Positions 42,830 through 50,430 of a stretch of 64,000 bases of DNA are shown piece after piece. Origin of the DNA: Ardenticatenaceae bacterium (GTDB lineage: Bacteria > Chloroflexota > Anaerolineae > Promineifilales > Promineifilaceae). The translations under genes were made by a program, and so were the position numbers. The stretch is from contig JASJCR010000001.1 of assembly GCA_030065875.1 (NCBI GenBank), forward strand, positions 91,239-155,238, given 5' to 3'. The notes below the pieces were generated by a model. The model saw nothing but the letters and a program-made list of their open reading frames with translations. It was not told the origin of the DNA and did not search any database. The first letter of the stretch is position 1. Each line of letters starts with the position of its first letter.

Positions 42830-43018
42830 GGTACCGAGCATCCCTGCCTGAGCAGGGTCTTGCTGCGCATCTATGATGGCACGGTTAATTTCCACTGTCA
42901 AGGTACGCTGGTCAGGCGGGTGTTCTTTGTCCTTTCGGCCGTTTTCCGGGCGGCCAACACGCGAAGGCGTGGGAAGAAGAAAGAGAAAAGTTCAATTACC
43001 CGAAGGAGTATCTTGAAA

Positions 43019-44164
43019 ATGTCAGGAAAGAAAAAGAGTTTAAACCGCCGTCAGTTTATCCAATTTTCAGCAGCCGCCGGAGGAGCGGCTTTGCTGGCCG
43101 CCTGTGGTGGTTCCCCTGCCCCCGAATCCGCAGCTGCGCCGGCCGCGGAGCCCACGGCCGTGCCGCCGACCCCCGTTCCCCCAGAACCGACCGCAGCCCC
43201 GGCCGCAGCAGACCCCGATGTGACGGTCATGGTCAGAGACGTGCTCGATTATCAGCTCGACAGCGCCGACTGGCCGGGTGATTTTGGTTCGGTTACGTTC
43301 CGATTGCACGAGGGGCGAGTCAATGGTGAAAAAATTTACTATATCCGCACAGACTGTTCAGATGCCGCCTTTGCTGAGCAGGAAGGGCTGGTTTATGTGC
43401 CTCTCCTCAATACCGCCAACGGCCAGGATATCGCCAACAAGCTGTATATTTTTGATGATGGCTCTCCGGCCGTGATGCAGTACAGCCCGAACGATCCGGA
43501 ATTTGCCTCGTTATGCCAGATTAATAACGTGAGCGGTGGTGGGGCCGATCTCGATTCGATGGAAGCGGTGGAAGCGGCCGCTGAAAGTGGGGCGATCACG
43601 ATTGAAGAGACATTTATCTTTGTCAATTACCCCATTATCAAATGGTCGGGCGGCACGCTGGCCGTGGATGACGCCTTTGAAGCGCCTCTCGGCAACGGCC
43701 AGCTCTTTGGTGAACCGGATATGGACAACATGACGGTGACCATGAAACTCCATCAATGTTATCCCGGCAGCCGCTATATCGTGACCGACACCTCGATGCC
43801 GGGCATGGCGCCCATGATGAGCATCAACGCGGCCGAGCCTACCCAAAAGTTAATGGATGTAGGAGGTACTGACGAGATTTGGGTGTTTGCCAACGGTATT
43901 CCGGGCAGCGGGGTGATGGGCTTCCAGCCGGCTATTTTTGATAACAAAGCGGGCGAACCGGCATGGAGCCCGTTCTGGAATCACTTTACCCTGCGCTGGG
44001 TGGATGAAAGCAATGCCCGCGTCATCAAAACTTCCGCTGAAGTGCGGGAGCTAATCGAATCCGGTGAGCTTGAGGAATTCAACGGGGTGCCCGATACCCA
44101 TCCAAATGGGTTTGTGGTGAATTGTCCGGCCCCCATTCTCGCCCCCAATGATTTTGAGGGTTAA
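43019..44164 (+). CDS. Tat-exported lipoprotein of unknown function
   Basis: I chose the ATG at 43019 because AAGGAG lies 10 nt upstream and the protein then begins with a twin-arginine signal (MSGKKKSLNRRQFIQFSAAA) ending in a lipobox LAAC (Cys about 30). A Pro/Ala/Glu-rich linker follows (about 35-72). The 381-residue protein has an unrecognised folded part: VMVRDVLDYQLDSADWPG, LHEGRVNGEKIYYIRTDCSD, VYVPLLNTANGQDI, FIFVNYPIIKWSGG. Export by Tat implies folding, perhaps with a cofactor, before transport. Four cysteines are spread through the mature part. It is preceded by hairpins and followed by a lone terminator, so it is a single-gene unit. Confidence 0.8.
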   Translation: MSGKKKSLNRRQFIQFSAAAGGAALLAACGGSPAPESAAAPAAEPTAVPPTPVPPEPTAAPAAADPDVTVMVRDVLDYQLDSADWPGDFGSVTFRLHEGRVNGEKIYYIRTDCSDAAFAEQEGLVYVPLLNTANGQDIANKLYIFDDGSPAVMQYSPNDPEFASLCQINNVSGGGADLDSMEAVEAAAESGAITIEETFIFVNYPIIKWSGGTLAVDDAFEAPLGNGQLFGEPDMDNMTVTMKLHQCYPGSRYIVTDTSMPGMAPMMSINAAEPTQKLMDVGGTDEIWVFANGIPGSGVMGFQPAIFDNKAGEPAWSPFWNHFTLRWVDESNARVIKTSAEVRELIESGELEEFNGVPDTHPNGFVVNCPAPILAPNDFEG

Positions 44165-44215
44165 ATATTAACCTATGTTGTTACCATGACTAGGTGACGC
44201 ACAACCCCCACCTCA

Positions 44216-44277
44216 ATCCTCCCCCACGAGGGGAGGATGCCTGTCTCCCCCCCATGGGAGGGGAAAGAGGGGAGGGC
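44216..44277. repeat. C/G-rich palindromic intergenic repeat
   Basis: ATCCTCCCC and GGGGAGGAT surround an ACGA-type loop (44216-44238), followed by a second C-run/G-run pair (CTCCCCCCCATGGGAGGGG). This style of C-run/G-run palindrome is common between genes in many bacteria. Confidence 0.55.
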
Positions 44278-44384
44278 TAATGCCCCATCAAGTTTTTATA
44301 ATGCCATTATTCATCAGCCAAAGAGATAGAAACGCGATTTATCGCGTTAATTAAACGGGCATGGTTTGGAGGATGAATCATAAT

Positions 44385-44427
44385 AAGCGCTGCCAAACGT
44401 TTTCCACGTCGGGCAGCGCTTTTTTTT
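44385..44427 (+). terminator. Intrinsic terminator after the Tat lipoprotein gene
   Basis: AAGCGCTGCC (44385-44394) pairs with GGCAGCGCTT (44412-44421), with an inner ACGT/ACGT pair in the loop and eight T following. It works on the plus strand; the T-run overlaps the last bases of the convergent acyl-AMP ligase gene. Confidence 0.82.
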
Positions 44428-46117
44428 ATGGACTGCTCAACCCTTTTTCCCTAAGCCATTTTTCTCGATTGGCGCCGCGGGCAATTTTGCCGCTCGACGT
44501 TTTTATCAGCCATTTGGGGGGAACGATTTCCGTGTAGGTCACGGTGATCATGCTTTGGTGGGCCACCCGCTGCCGAATTTCCTTTTTTAGACCGGCGGTC
44601 GTGGTTGGGGAGATTTCACCCCCGGCCGCTATTTCAGCTACGACGGCGATCAATTGCGTGCCCTCTTTTGCGTCATCAACGCCAAAAACCACGTTGCGCC
44701 CGGGATGAAGCCCTGTAATTTCATTGACGATCGCCTCAATATCCTGCGGATAGATATTTTTACCGGCGTTGATGATTAAATCATTTTGACGGCCGATCAC
44801 ATAAACTTCCCCGCCGGCCAGATAACCCATATCCCCGGTTTGATACCATCCCTCTTTGATCGGTTGTAAATCCGGCCGCTGGAAATAACCGCTTAACATA
44901 CAGTTACTTTGCACCCAAATTTCCCCCACCTGCCGCTCTTTTAGATTTTTTCCTTGAGGATTGACGATTTTTACCGCGGTGTGATCGATCGGCCGGCCGC
45001 AAGAGACGTGCTGGACCGCCTGATGATGGGCCCGTTTTACCGGGATCGCCAACCTCGCCTGCTGCAACCCCTGCCCGTCAATTACATCCCGGTTGGGGAT
45101 ATCCCCGCGCGGGGTCTGGGTGACGGCAAAGGTGTTTTCGGCCATGGCGTAGCTGACACTCAACATCTCTGGAGTGGCCCCAACCGCGGAAAATTTTTGT
45201 AAGAAGCGGTCATGGCTGGCGGCTCTTACCGGTTCGGAACAGTTGATAAATTGGCGCATCGACGACAGGTCGATAGTGTCTAATTCTCGCTGCCGAACCC
45301 GGCGAGCTAGATGATTGTAGGCGAAGTTTGGCAGCCAGCAGCGCGTTCCCTGCCAATCGCTTATCGCCTGAAGCAGGGTCACCGGCCGCCTGGCCCATTC
45401 AAACGGATCGAGCAGGATCAAAGGTACCCCTTGAATGAGGGGCAGCAAAAATCCAGCAATCAGCCCCATGTCATGGTAGAGGGGCAGCCAGCTAACGATT
45501 ACCTCATCCGGCTGCAAATTGAGGGCTGTAGAAAGAGCGGCCAGCTGGTTTAACACCGCCGTATGGGTCAGGGCCACCCCTTTTTGCAGGCCGGTGGTGC
45601 CGCTGGAGTGCTGTAAAAAAGCGGTGGCATCCGGATCAAGCGGCGGTTGGGGATAATTGGCTGTCAATCCATCCAGGCTTTTGATCGATAAAATCGGGCA
45701 GGCAAGACGGGTTTTGAGGGGGTCAACCAAATCATCCGACACCAGCAGGCATGCTGCTCCGGCAAAATCAACCAGTTTCTCCAGACGGCTGAAGTAAATA
45801 TGCGGATCGAGTTTTTCAGTTAAAGGGGCTAACAGAGAGGGGATTGCTCCGGCAAGTAATGCTCCCCAAAAGGCATACAGCGTTTCCGGCCGTTGGCCAT
45901 GGGCGATACCGACAAAATCTCCCTGCTGAACCCCCAGGTCAATCAGACACTGCTGCCATCGGAAAGCAGCCTGGGAAAAAGCAGCCCGATCGATTGCCTC
46001 AATTTGCTGATCGCGGCCGGAATAAAAAACAACGGCGGTTTGTTGGGGATCAGCGTTAGCAAAGACGGCCGCATCTCTTAACGTCGCGTACTTCTCACGC
46101 GTTTCAAGCGTTAACAC
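44426..46117 (-). CDS. Fatty acyl-AMP ligase-like adenylating enzyme (acylation cassette)
   Basis: The 563-residue ANL-family enzyme has the ATP loop SSGTTGLQKG (171-180), YAMAEN (A5), YQTGDMGYL (A7), and a C-terminal lysine in KTSSGKIAR (A10). SWLPLYHDMGL, CWLPNFAYNHLARR and DLSSMRQFINCSEPV are the wording of fatty acyl-AMP ligases (FAAL/FadD32 group) rather than of amino-acid-activating DltA. Such enzymes make an acyl-AMP and load the acyl group on a carrier protein. The acyl carrier protein gene ends 4 nt upstream, so it is the obvious partner. In the dlt analogy this gene takes the place of dltA. The chain length cannot be read from sequence. Confidence 0.85.
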   Translation of the reverse strand: MLTLETREKYATLRDAAVFANADPQQTAVVFYSGRDQQIEAIDRAAFSQAAFRWQQCLIDLGVQQGDFVGIAHGQRPETLYAFWGALLAGAIPSLLAPLTEKLDPHIYFSRLEKLVDFAGAACLLVSDDLVDPLKTRLACPILSIKSLDGLTANYPQPPLDPDATAFLQHSSGTTGLQKGVALTHTAVLNQLAALSTALNLQPDEVIVSWLPLYHDMGLIAGFLLPLIQGVPLILLDPFEWARRPVTLLQAISDWQGTRCWLPNFAYNHLARRVRQRELDTIDLSSMRQFINCSEPVRAASHDRFLQKFSAVGATPEMLSVSYAMAENTFAVTQTPRGDIPNRDVIDGQGLQQARLAIPVKRAHHQAVQHVSCGRPIDHTAVKIVNPQGKNLKERQVGEIWVQSNCMLSGYFQRPDLQPIKEGWYQTGDMGYLAGGEVYVIGRQNDLIINAGKNIYPQDIEAIVNEITGLHPGRNVVFGVDDAKEGTQLIAVVAEIAAGGEISPTTTAGLKKEIRQRVAHQSMITVTYTEIVPPKWLIKTSSGKIARGANREKWLREKGLSSP

Positions 46118-46121
46118 ACCA

Positions 46122-46367
46122 TTATCCCTGAAGAACCCGCGCGACCATCAAATCGAGGGTATCCATTTTGTCCACGGTTAAATCCGCATCGGGGATATAC
46201 ACGTCAAACGCTTCTTCAACAAACACGCCCAGTTCGGCCAGAGCAAATGAATCCATCATCCCACCCGAAATAATCCCTTCATCATCTTTGAGGGGATAGC
46301 TTTCATCGCGGATTAATTCATTGAGAAGAAAATCACGAATTATTTGGCGAATTTCTGTTGGGGTCAT
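46122..46367 (-). CDS. Acyl carrier protein (acylation cassette)
   Basis: The 81-residue protein has carrier-protein size and the phosphopantetheine site GGMMDSFALAEL with Ser40. The four-helix pattern is clear, and helix 2 (FALAELGVFVEEAFDV) is acidic. The other start options would delete helix 1, so the start at 46367 stands, which makes the gene overlap the end of the membrane SGNH gene by 35 nt. It lies 4 nt upstream of the acyl-AMP ligase gene. It would carry the acyl group from the ligase to the MBOAT protein, as DltC does in the dlt system. A role in general fatty acid synthesis is less likely from its context. Confidence 0.92.
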   Translation of the reverse strand: MTPTEIRQIIRDFLLNELIRDESYPLKDDEGIISGGMMDSFALAELGVFVEEAFDVYIPDADLTVDKMDTLDLMVARVLQG

Positions 46368-47472
46368 TATTAATTATCTCGATTTTATCTCCCAGGGCTT
46401 CGGCCAGCAGCCGTGCAAACTGCCTGGCTCCGGCCGGGGTTAGATGAACCGGTGAATCTGTAAATTCTGCGGCCGGAATGGCGTCCCAAAAATCAAAATA
46501 AGGTATTTCCAGCTCCTGCAGGTGATTGGCCATCATCTTTCTGTACTGATCATACGCCCATCTGGGGTAAAGGGAATTATAGCGCACATCGCTGTTTTGG
46601 CCGTCAGCGATAAATATCGGCTCATTGACCACAATCACCGGGACTTTCGCCCGTTCTAAACCGCCGGTTAACACCTCAAAGGCAACGGTTTCGCGGCTGA
46701 TAAGATCGCTGTGCAGTAGGCCATGCCAGGCGGCGTCATTTTCAAAATCATTCTGACGTAAATCGTACTGATCTGGAAACTCCTGATCGATTCCTGTGGC
46801 CGCCCACATTGGCCCGATCAGCTGTAAACGAAGGAGATCGGCCAGGTCGCGCCGCTGTCCAACGATGGTCTCGGCCCACCACGGCTCCTCCCCAGCAGGA
46901 GAATCAGGTTCCAGACCCAGCGCGGCGCTTCGACGGCCGTTTTCCTGAACCAATGGGTGAACTCCCTGCTGCTCTAAGGCCATCGATTCCAGCGTCACCA
47001 GCCACAAAATCATATCTGGGTCGTGATTTAACCCCTCATCAAGCAGCAGCAAATCTTTGGTTAAGGACAAAACCGGATACCCTAAATTGTAGAAAACAAC
47101 CTGTCGGCCGTCGGCGGTTTGGAGTTTATGCTCATTTAATTGGGCTACAACCGTTTCTTCAGCGGTTTGCAGCCAGCCCCAGGTGGCGGAATCTCCTAAA
47201 ACGAGCACGCGGAATTCATCGGCTGATTTTTCCCGGGAGATTTTGTGGCTGGCGAACATGGCCGGGATATTGTTCAGGGTCAAATTGTAAGATTCAGTGA
47301 TGTTTTCTCCATAGGGCAGCCGACTTCGACCGGGGAATAGTGAATTGTAAAGCGAGAGTTCCCCCAGTTGATCGGTCAACCCAGGCTGGCCCAGCCAAAA
47401 AAACAGATTGCACAGGGCAAACAAAATGGCCGTATAGCCAATGATTCGCAGGAAAGACAGTTGCTTTGACAT
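46333..47472 (-). CDS. Membrane-anchored SGNH-type protein (DltD/AlgX-like position)
   Basis: I chose the ATG at 47472 (MSKQLSFLRIIGYTAILFAL). One membrane helix (about 9-28) anchors a 350-residue external domain. It has the SGNH block I GDSATWGW with S95 and a late D339xxxH343 in DSPVHLTPAG, so the catalytic triad could be complete. The build (single helix plus SGNH-like domain) is that of DltD and the AlgJ/AlgX/PatB partners of MBOAT proteins, which hand acyl groups to or from the polymer. The gene is separated from the MBOAT gene by a word array and overlaps the carrier-protein gene by 35 nt. Confidence 0.75.
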   Translation of the reverse strand: MSKQLSFLRIIGYTAILFALCNLFFWLGQPGLTDQLGELSLYNSLFPGRSRLPYGENITESYNLTLNNIPAMFASHKISREKSADEFRVLVLGDSATWGWLQTAEETVVAQLNEHKLQTADGRQVVFYNLGYPVLSLTKDLLLLDEGLNHDPDMILWLVTLESMALEQQGVHPLVQENGRRSAALGLEPDSPAGEEPWWAETIVGQRRDLADLLRLQLIGPMWAATGIDQEFPDQYDLRQNDFENDAAWHGLLHSDLISRETVAFEVLTGGLERAKVPVIVVNEPIFIADGQNSDVRYNSLYPRWAYDQYRKMMANHLQELEIPYFDFWDAIPAAEFTDSPVHLTPAGARQFARLLAEALGDKIEIINNDPNRNSPNNS

Positions 47473-47485
47473 GAGAAAGGAATCA

Positions 47486-47585
47486 ATTGTCAATAACTAA
47501 TAATCAATAGTCAATAGCTAATAAACCTAGTAACCTAATACCCTACCAACCTAGTAACCTAACACCCTAGTAACCTACCAACCTG
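47486..47585. repeat. Word array inside the acylation cassette
   Basis: The left part consists of AATAACTAATAATCAATAGTC words and the right part of CCTAGTAACCTA words (CTAGTAACC three times, ACCCTA, ACCAACC). It fills the gap between the MBOAT and SGNH genes and runs into the MBOAT gene. The last codons of that gene (RLVGY and the stop) are written in the array's own word. The same word in the other orientation lies at 50556-50590. Confidence 0.65.
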
Positions 47586-49003
47586 CCCAACAGATCTACC
47601 GCCGAGGCAAAATCAGGGATGACAAACCACACCCAACCGATCACTACAAAATGAAAGGTTATAAAACGGGTGAACCATGTCCAGAGCAAAAGGCGGCGGG
47701 GATAGGTTTGCAGCTGACGATACCATTTACGGGTACGATCACTCCATATTTTGTGGATAAATAATCCCAACCCGTGCCAGGTGCCCCATATCAGAAAATT
47801 AATCGTTATGCCATGCCACAGACCGATGATAATCATAGTGGCCATCTGGCTGACAAAAACGATCAGCTGAGGCGACGGCCGCGGTTTGCGGCGAAGCAGC
47901 GTTCGGGAGAGTGGGGAAAAGACGTAAAAACGGACCCAGCTGCTGAGGGTCATGTGCCATCGCTGCCAAAAGGCGGTGATGGTGCTTTGCCAATACGGCC
48001 GGTCGAAATTTTCCGGGAGTTCAATGCCAAACAAAATTCCCACGCCGATGGCGATGTCGGTATAACCGCTAAAATCAAAATAAAGGCGAAAGGCGTAGCC
48101 ATAGAGCAAAATCCACAGCCAGAAGACGCTGTCCGTTTGGGTGGCCACGGTGGGATTTAACGACAATCCCAGGGCCAGAGCGTCAGCCAGTATAAATTTT
48201 TTCCCAAGACCCTGAACGATCCGCGTCAATCCCTTTTGCCAGCGAGGCCAATCATCGGCCGTTAGCTCGGACATTCGGTCCCAATCCTGACTAAAACGCT
48301 CGGCGCGATCGATTGGTCCGGCAAGCAGGGCGGGGAAGAAGAGGGTATAGCTCACAAATTTTTGTAGCGATAAATCAGGCAGCTGGCCGGTTTGCCGATC
48401 GCGAATGGTGTGCAGCAGTCGAAAAGCGATATAAGAGAAACCAAGCCAGAATATATCTGTTGAGGCGGCCAGAGAGGGATTTTGATTGGCAAGTGTGCGC
48501 CAAACCGTGCTTATTTGCACCACGATCCATTCGGTCTTGACCATGACGAACAGACCGATAATGATCAGCATGCCGAATAGAAACCGCTCAACTTTTTTAC
48601 CTTGTATCAACCACATAAAAAGGGCAAATAGTGCTGCCAGCGCGCCAACGACCTCGATGCCAGGGGGGCGATTTAGGGTCGGCCGCCAGCCCGGTGGCAG
48701 GTAGCGAACGCATGCCAGAAGCAAGACCAGCCCCAAGACAATGGCCAGCGTCTGCCAGCTTTGGCGATCCATTGAGCGTTGATCGGCCGGTTTGGTTAAC
48801 CACCAGCTCCAAATCACCAGGAACAGCAAAAAAAAAGGGAGTAGAAAGCCGCTCCAGCGGATCGGGAGGGGCGGCTGCAGCCAAAAAAGAGCGGTAACGC
48901 TCACGGTAAGTAAAAAAGATTCTCTCCAGCTTTGAGGTACGAAAAAATTGAAGATCAAAGCCCCAACGGCCGCGATTCCCAATAAAGCAAGATCGAAATT
49001 CAT
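47567..49003 (-). CDS. MBOAT-family membrane O-acyltransferase (DltB-like)
   Basis: The 478-residue protein has about eleven membrane helices and the MBOAT core. FWQRWHMTLSSWVRFYVFSPL (shown as two motifs, FWQRWHMTL and SSWVRFYVF) carries H350. GLWHGITINFLIWGTWHG carries H397 (and H410). H350 and H397 are 47 residues apart, the same spacing I recall for the two key histidines of DltB (H289/H336). The protein would move an acyl group across the membrane to an outside acceptor. Its start overlaps the upstream SGNH lipoprotein stop by ATGA. The C-terminus merges into a word array, so the last five residues may be a recent addition. Confidence 0.93.
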   Translation of the reverse strand: MNFDLALLGIAAVGALIFNFFVPQSWRESFLLTVSVTALFWLQPPLPIRWSGFLLPFFLLFLVIWSWWLTKPADQRSMDRQSWQTLAIVLGLVLLLACVRYLPPGWRPTLNRPPGIEVVGALAALFALFMWLIQGKKVERFLFGMLIIIGLFVMVKTEWIVVQISTVWRTLANQNPSLAASTDIFWLGFSYIAFRLLHTIRDRQTGQLPDLSLQKFVSYTLFFPALLAGPIDRAERFSQDWDRMSELTADDWPRWQKGLTRIVQGLGKKFILADALALGLSLNPTVATQTDSVFWLWILLYGYAFRLYFDFSGYTDIAIGVGILFGIELPENFDRPYWQSTITAFWQRWHMTLSSWVRFYVFSPLSRTLLRRKPRPSPQLIVFVSQMATMIIIGLWHGITINFLIWGTWHGLGLFIHKIWSDRTRKWYRQLQTYPRRLLLWTWFTRFITFHFVVIGWVWFVIPDFASAVDLLGRLVGY

Positions 49004-50025
49004 GATTCGAGGAGCACTACCTCGTTTAAAATTTCTTCGAGCATAAACAGCACAACTAAATTGTGAACCGTATGCCCTTTTTGCAGCGTCTCTTCAAGAT
49101 TGTAATCGTGCTGCAGTGGGCCGTTCATGTGTACCCCGTCTTCCTTTAAGCCGCGGTCGGGCAGTGTGGCGGCAATCAAGTCATAATCAAGAAGTGGAAC
49201 CCGATATTCACTGGCTAATTCGCGCATCGTCAGGTTGTTGCGGTTGTCTTCCCCTTCAAAACGATCCGCTTTGGTCATGATGATGGGAATGACTCCTTCT
49301 TCCAAGCAGTGCTCGATCACCCGACGCATAAAGAGCGGGTAAGAATCACTGGTGTCGTTGGTCCCCAGGTGAATGAGGACCACGGCCGGATTATTGAGCC
49401 GAAATTCGCACTCGATTATGACCTCATTGGGCTCGCACCAATCTTTGTTGGCCCACATCGGGTCAAAAACGCCCCAGGCATGCAGCCCGATACGCATGCC
49501 CACGCCAAAGCGATCCCACGATCCCTGGAAATGGGTAATGACCGGTCGCAATTCTTCATACGGGCCGAGCACAAAGGTGTTGGGCTGGTCGAAGCGGGTT
49601 AAAAAATCGCCGTTGGCGATGACGCTGTCACCTAATTTAGAAAAACGATATGAATTGCGGCCGAGGGTTTGCCCCTGAGCGAAAATTTCGCGCATGTGGG
49701 TGATCGTTTCTTCATCCAGGACGATGAGCTGGCTAAGCGGTATGCCGTTCAGGGTTACTTCTGGAATGGAAGTTGACGTAGGTTGTAAATCGGCCGTTTC
49801 TCCAGGTGTGGTTGTGGTGGTTGGAACCGGTGTTGCCGTGGCCGGAGGAGGGGCGGTCGGGGGAATGTCGGTGGGTGTGGGTGAGGCCGGAATCGCGGTT
49901 GGGACAGCGGTTGCTTGAGGGGCTTCGGCTGCTGGTTCGCTGAGCGGTTCTGGTGATCCACACGCAGTGAGGCCGATGAGGATCAAAACCGTCAAGCTGA
50001 AAGAAAAATGTTTGAACTGTTTCAT
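49000..50025 (-). CDS. SGNH/GDSL hydrolase lipoprotein (acylation cassette)
   Basis: From ATG 50025 the 341-residue protein has a lipoprotein signal with lipobox LTAC (Cys22), then a Thr/Pro-rich linker (about 30-90). The domain after it shows all SGNH blocks: GDSV with S134, GTND (221-224) and D296GVH299. It should be an active esterase on the outer face of the membrane, and could deacylate or transfer acyl groups on the polymer that the MBOAT protein modifies. It is translationally coupled to the MBOAT gene (ATGA overlap). A ~135-bp dispersed repeat lies just upstream, followed by the DltX-like microprotein gene. Confidence 0.88.
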   Translation of the reverse strand: MKQFKHFSFSLTVLILIGLTACGSPEPLSEPAAEAPQATAVPTAIPASPTPTDIPPTAPPPATATPVPTTTTTPGETADLQPTSTSIPEVTLNGIPLSQLIVLDEETITHMREIFAQGQTLGRNSYRFSKLGDSVIANGDFLTRFDQPNTFVLGPYEELRPVITHFQGSWDRFGVGMRIGLHAWGVFDPMWANKDWCEPNEVIIECEFRLNNPAVVLIHLGTNDTSDSYPLFMRRVIEHCLEEGVIPIIMTKADRFEGEDNRNNLTMRELASEYRVPLLDYDLIAATLPDRGLKEDGVHMNGPLQHDYNLEETLQKGHTVHNLVVLFMLEEILNEVVLLES

Positions 50026-50123
50026 TTCTATCCTGAAAAAACGCATTTAGTGGGTCAAAGACCAAAATTTAAAAACAAGATTTCACGAATGACACGAATT
50101 TCCCACAAACACCAATAGGCAAA
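50026..50123. other. Upstream flank of the SGNH lipoprotein gene
   Basis: This is the start of a 405-bp gap between the SGNH lipoprotein and the microprotein gene. It should hold the cassette's 5' leader or a promoter. The sequence is A-rich (AAATTTAAAAACAAGATTTC near 50066), but I see no clean sigma70 match. Confidence 0.35.
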
Positions 50124-50265
50124 CGTCATTCCCGCGAAAGCGGGAATCCACTGGATGGCCACCGATGGATCCCCGCCGTAGTTTACCCCCGTGAAAACGG
50201 GGGCCAGGATGACGAGTCTGTTTTGAAAGTCGGTTCATAGCAACATTTATTTGTAAATCTTCGAT
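50124..50265 (-). repeat. Dispersed ~135-bp intergenic repeat, copy 2 (inverted)
   Basis: Read on the minus strand it follows copy 1 (35234-35364) in order: GAAGATTTAC, AATAAATG, AAAACAG, GTCATCCTGGCCCCCGTT, GGGGATCCA, GGCCATCCA, ATTCCCGCTTTCGCGGGAAT, GACG. The outer ~45 bp are diverged and the inner ~90 bp are well conserved. Both copies are intergenic. Confidence 0.75.
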
Positions 50266-50376
50266 ATTCATCGGCAAAAGTAATTAAGAAAGTTTAAGTT
50301 ACGGAGAACTTAGGTAATTTACAAGGAGAATTGGTAAAAATAGCCACGGATTGTCACAGATTTCAATCAGTAATCC

Positions 50377-50418
50377 TTCGGCTGCGGTCAGGACAGGTAC
50401 TGCGAAAATCTGCGGCTG
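50377..50418 (+). repeat. Short TTCGGCTGCG...CAGG repeat, copy B
   Basis: This is the partner of 35476-35526, with a 9-bp deletion relative to it. It stops 12 bp before the stop codon of the microprotein gene. Confidence 0.5.
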
Positions 50419-50430
50419 ATCATTTGGTAT

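Noticed and set aside
46122..49003. A true dlt operon (D-alanylation of teichoic acid)
   Set aside because: The ligase wording is fatty acyl-AMP ligase-like rather than DltA, and a second SGNH lipoprotein is present. I therefore call it Dlt-like and not dlt.
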